In this document: positions 5,209 to 7,170 of the stretch, piece after piece
How positions within the stretch are numbered: position 1 is the first letter of the stretch
Layout of the letters: every line of letters begins with the position of its first letter
Source of the DNA: an uncultured Collinsella sp.
GTDB taxonomy: Bacteria; Actinomycetota; Coriobacteriia; Coriobacteriales; Coriobacteriaceae
Direction: 5' to 3'
Length of the DNA: 7,170 nucleotides
Assembly: GCA_937950415.1 (NCBI GenBank)
Contig: CALFDL010000038.1
Location: 1-7,170 of the forward strand
Program-made: the position numbers and the translations under genes
The notes under the pieces: generated by a model
The model's input: only the letters and a program-made list of their open reading frames with translations
What the model was told of the DNA's origin: nothing
The model's database searches: none

Positions 5209-5243
5209 AGTGCAATTCGTATAAACGCAGGGAAGGGACATTC

Positions 5244-5975
5244 ATGGCAGACATGATCGAGATCAAGCATCTCAACAAGTACTTTGGCGACCTGCATGTG
5301 CTCAAAGATATCAACCTTACCGTCAAGCGCGGCGAGAAGCTCGTTATGATCGGGCCCTCCGGTTCGGGTAAGTCGACGCTCATCCGCTGCGTCGATTATC
5401 TTGAGGAGCCCACATCGGGCGAAGTCATTATCGACGGTACGCCGCTCACCAAAAAGAATCACCTGGAGATGGCCCGCAAGTATAGCTCCATGGTGTTTCA
5501 GCAGTTCAACCTGTATCCCAATATGACGGTGCTCGGCAACCTGACGCTCGCACCCATCAAGCTGCAAAAGAAGAGCAAGGAAGAGGCGACCCAGATCGCC
5601 ATCGCCGCGCTCAAGCGCGTCGGCATGGCGCATAAGGCCGGCGAGTATCCGCAAAACCTCTCGGGCGGTCAGCAGCAGCGCATTGCCATCGCCCGCGCCC
5701 TGTGCACCAAGCAGCCCATCATCCTGTTTGACGAGCCGACCTCGGCGCTCGACCCCGAGATGGTCCAGGAGGTCCTGGACGTTATGATCGAGCTCGCGCA
5801 GGAGGACATTACCATGATCTGCGTGACGCACGAGATGGGCTTTGCGCGCCAGGTGGCCGACCGCGTCATCTTTATGGAGGACGGCCACATCCTGGAGGAG
5901 GGCACCCCCGAGCACTTCTTCGATAACCCCGAGAACCCGCGCTGCCGCGAGTTCCTGTCCAAGATTCTGCACTAG
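5244..5975 (+). CDS. glnQ: Polar amino acid ABC importer ATPase
   Basis: The 243-residue protein is the nucleotide-binding subunit of a polar amino acid uptake transporter (GlnQ/HisP/GluA group). It hydrolyses ATP on the cytoplasmic face to drive import through the permease. All motifs are intact: Walker A GPSGSGKST (37-45), Q-loop Gln86 in VFQQFNL, signature LSGGQQQR (139-146), Walker B IILFDEP (159-165) with catalytic Glu164, D-loop SALD (167-170) and His196 of the H-loop. The length is normal. GGGAAGGGA (5230-5238) precedes ATG 5244. The next gene starts 6 nt after the stop and encodes a matching binding protein, so they form one operon. Which amino acid is carried cannot be told from the ATPase; glnQ is used in its family sense. 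Confidence 0.93.
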   Translation: MADMIEIKHLNKYFGDLHVLKDINLTVKRGEKLVMIGPSGSGKSTLIRCVDYLEEPTSGEVIIDGTPLTKKNHLEMARKYSSMVFQQFNLYPNMTVLGNLTLAPIKLQKKSKEEATQIAIAALKRVGMAHKAGEYPQNLSGGQQQRIAIARALCTKQPIILFDEPTSALDPEMVQEVLDVMIELAQEDITMICVTHEMGFARQVADRVIFMEDGHILEEGTPEHFFDNPENPRCREFLSKILH

Positions 5976-5981
5976 GCGCGG

Positions 5982-6860
5982 GTGATGGACATGACGGATA
6001 TGACGAGGGCGGCCGTATCGCGCCGTCACTTTTTGCAGCTGGCGGGGGCCGGCATGCTTGCTCTGACAGGAACCGCGCTCACCGGCTGCGGCAACTCCAC
6101 GGGCGGCGAGGGCTCCGATAAGGGTTCCAAGCTCGCGGCCATCAAGTCGCGCGGCCACCTGAACGCCGGCGTCAAGAAGGACGTTCCCGGCTACGGCTAT
6201 TACGACACCGCCAAGGGCCGCTTTGAGGGCATGGAGGTCGACCTGTGCTACCAGATTGCCGCCGCTGTCTTTGGCGTGAGCTACAAGGAGGCCCGCGCCC
6301 AAGAGCTTGTCGAGTTTACCGACGTAACGCCCAAGACGCGTGGCCCGCTCATCGATAACGGCCAGCTTGACGTGGTCGCGGCGACCTACACCATCACCGA
6401 CGAGCGCAAGAAGAGCTGGGATTTCTCGACGCCGTACCGCACCGACTACGTGGGACTCATGGTCAAGAAACGCTCGGGCTTTACCTCGATCGAGGATCTG
6501 GACGGCAAGGTCATTGGTGTGAGCCAGGGTGCCACCACGCAGGGGCTGATCGAGCAGATGATCAAGGACAACGGCTTTCACTGCGAGCCCGAGTTCAGGG
6601 CCTTTAGCGGCTATCCCATCATCAAGAGTTCGCTCGACGCCGGCAATATCGACGTCTTTGCCATGGACCGCTCCACACTGGCCGGCTACATGAACGAGAC
6701 CGTCGAGCTGCTGCAGCCCGAGGTCAAGTTTGGCGAGCAAGGCTACGGCGTGGCGACCAAGAAGGGTTGCGACCTTTCGGCCGTGGTCGATCAGGTGATT
6801 TGCGATCGCCTGGCCGATGGCTGGCTCGATCAAGAGGTCAAGACCTGGGGTCTTGTGTAG
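5982..6860 (+). CDS. Amino acid-binding lipoprotein with Tat-type signal
   Basis: This is the extracellular solute-binding protein (SBP_bac_3 family) that captures the amino acid for the importer. Numbered from GTG 5982 it has 292 residues. The N-terminus carries SRRHFLQ (13-19), a good twin-arginine motif, then a hydrophobic stretch and the lipobox LTGC with Cys36, so it is probably exported folded by Tat and lipid-anchored. The mature part shows LNAGVKKDVPGYGYYD, GMEVDLCYQIAAAVFG, TPKTRGPLIDNGQLDVVAATYTITDERK and DFSTPYRTDYVGL. These match the glutamate/aspartate/glutamine-type binding proteins, with Arg120 and the TITDER loop at ligand-contact positions. The start is uncertain: GTG 5982, ATG 5985, ATG 5991 and ATG 6000 are all in frame and keep the signal. 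GGTGAT (5981-5986) could serve as a ribosome site for ATG 5991. The permease follows 24 nt later. Confidence 0.92.
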   Translation: MMDMTDMTRAAVSRRHFLQLAGAGMLALTGTALTGCGNSTGGEGSDKGSKLAAIKSRGHLNAGVKKDVPGYGYYDTAKGRFEGMEVDLCYQIAAAVFGVSYKEARAQELVEFTDVTPKTRGPLIDNGQLDVVAATYTITDERKKSWDFSTPYRTDYVGLMVKKRSGFTSIEDLDGKVIGVSQGATTQGLIEQMIKDNGFHCEPEFRAFSGYPIIKSSLDAGNIDVFAMDRSTLAGYMNETVELLQPEVKFGEQGYGVATKKGCDLSAVVDQVICDRLADGWLDQEVKTWGLV

Positions 6861-6870
6861 GCGCTCGTCC

Positions 6871-6879
6871 AAGGAAGGA
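6871..6879 (+). promoter_or_regulatory. Ribosome binding site, permease gene
   Basis: AAGGAAGGA ends 5 nt before ATG 6885, supporting that start for the permease. Confidence 0.75.
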
Positions 6880-6884
6880 ATCAA

Positions 6885-7170
6885 ATGCTCGAAGGATTGT
6901 TTGACGCCGACCGCTGGTCGACGACATTCCAAAACATGGGGCCCTTCTGGGAGGGCTTTGGCGTGACGCTGCAGGTGGTTGTTGCCGGCCTGCTGCTGTC
7001 GCTGGTGCTGGGCACGCTGCTGGGCGTGTTCTCGACCACCCGCTCGCGCGTGCTGCGCGCCATCAGTCGCGTGTACGTGGAGTTTTACCAGAACACCCCG
7101 CTGCCCGTGCAGGTGCTCTTTATGTACATGGCCGGTCCGCAGTTTTTGCAGGCCATAACCGGTGCCGACC
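6885..7170 (+). CDS. Amino acid ABC transporter permease (partial)
   Basis: The frame runs open from ATG 6885 off the window end; 95 residues are visible. The pattern fits the HisM/GlnP permease family, which forms the membrane channel. A short hydrophilic N-terminus is followed by FGVTLQVVVAGLLLSLVLGTLLGVFS (25-50, first membrane span), a basic loop TTRSRVLR (51-58), then YVEFYQNTPLPVQVLFMYM (64-82), the equivalent of the family's 'Y.E..R.TPLLVQ' segment, with Gln where Arg is usual. The gene order ATPase, binding protein, permease with 6- and 24-nt gaps shows one operon. Members of this family often occur as two permeases, and a second could lie beyond the window. Confidence 0.9.
   Translation, partial: MLEGLFDADRWSTTFQNMGPFWEGFGVTLQVVVAGLLLSLVLGTLLGVFSTTRSRVLRAISRVYVEFYQNTPLPVQVLFMYMAGPQFLQAITGAD

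Noticed and set aside
5015..5224. Small open frames across the 26-bp inverted repeat on both strands
   Set aside because: They cross repeat arms and the promoter, have no ribosome site and match nothing recognisable.
5160..6932. 590-residue minus-strand open frame opposite the ABC importer genes
   Set aside because: The + strand carries intact ABC ATPase and binding-protein motifs over the same bases. The antisense product is a low-information Leu/Val/Ala/His/Asp mix.

Overview
The window looks like chromosomal DNA of a high-GC gut actinobacterium of the Coriobacteriia, most likely Collinsella or a close relative. This rests on the GC-rich codon use (CGC/CGT for Arg, CTG/CTC for Leu), strong AGGAGG-type ribosome sites, the mixture of PurN, YqeY, PrsA-like and polar amino acid ABC genes, and intergenic GGGGAC/GTCCCC-type palindromes of a kind I associate with that group. 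The genus is an inference, not proven here. All genes read on the + strand.

Layout. 1-47: last codons of a probable purM, overlapping purN. 37-735: purN, followed by a strong intrinsic terminator (748-789) that closes the purine operon. 736-1009: a more AT-rich leader with several inverted repeats and a near-consensus sigma70-type promoter (923-951). 1010-2476: a 488-residue AlbA_2 (Schlafen-like) / GHKL ATPase / C-terminal winged-helix protein, less GC-rich and using rarer codons than its neighbours, so probably acquired. 2507-2974: a stand-alone PTS EIIA domain protein (mannitol/fructose/galactitol superfamily), only 30 nt behind it. 2975-3161: a cluster of short REP-like repeats and hairpins. 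3162-4385: a membrane-anchored PrsA-type parvulin foldase with one of the usual active-site histidines replaced by Asn. 4440-4883: a YqeY/GatB-like protein. 4884-5243: a 360-nt non-coding stretch with a 12-bp hairpin, a ~100-nt imperfect palindrome containing a probable terminator, a 26-bp perfect inverted repeat, and a promoter-like region. 5244-7170 (running off the end): a polar amino acid ABC importer made of ATPase, Tat-type substrate-binding lipoprotein and the start of a permease.

How the parts work together. purM-purN catalyse steps of de novo IMP synthesis and are translationally overlapped. The PrsA-like foldase would act outside the membrane on secreted proteins; yqeY follows it closely and may be co-transcribed. 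The last three genes form one uptake operon, probably for glutamate, aspartate, glutamine or a similar amino acid. The AlbA_2/GHKL gene, with its own promoter and repeat-rich leader directly after a terminated housekeeping operon, is the accessory element here. Whether the EIIA gene behind it belongs functionally with it cannot be decided from sequence alone.

I do not see a convincing new multi-gene system. The most unusual points are the AlbA_2 ATPase with its leader, the parvulin with a lost histidine, and the structured intergenic repeats.
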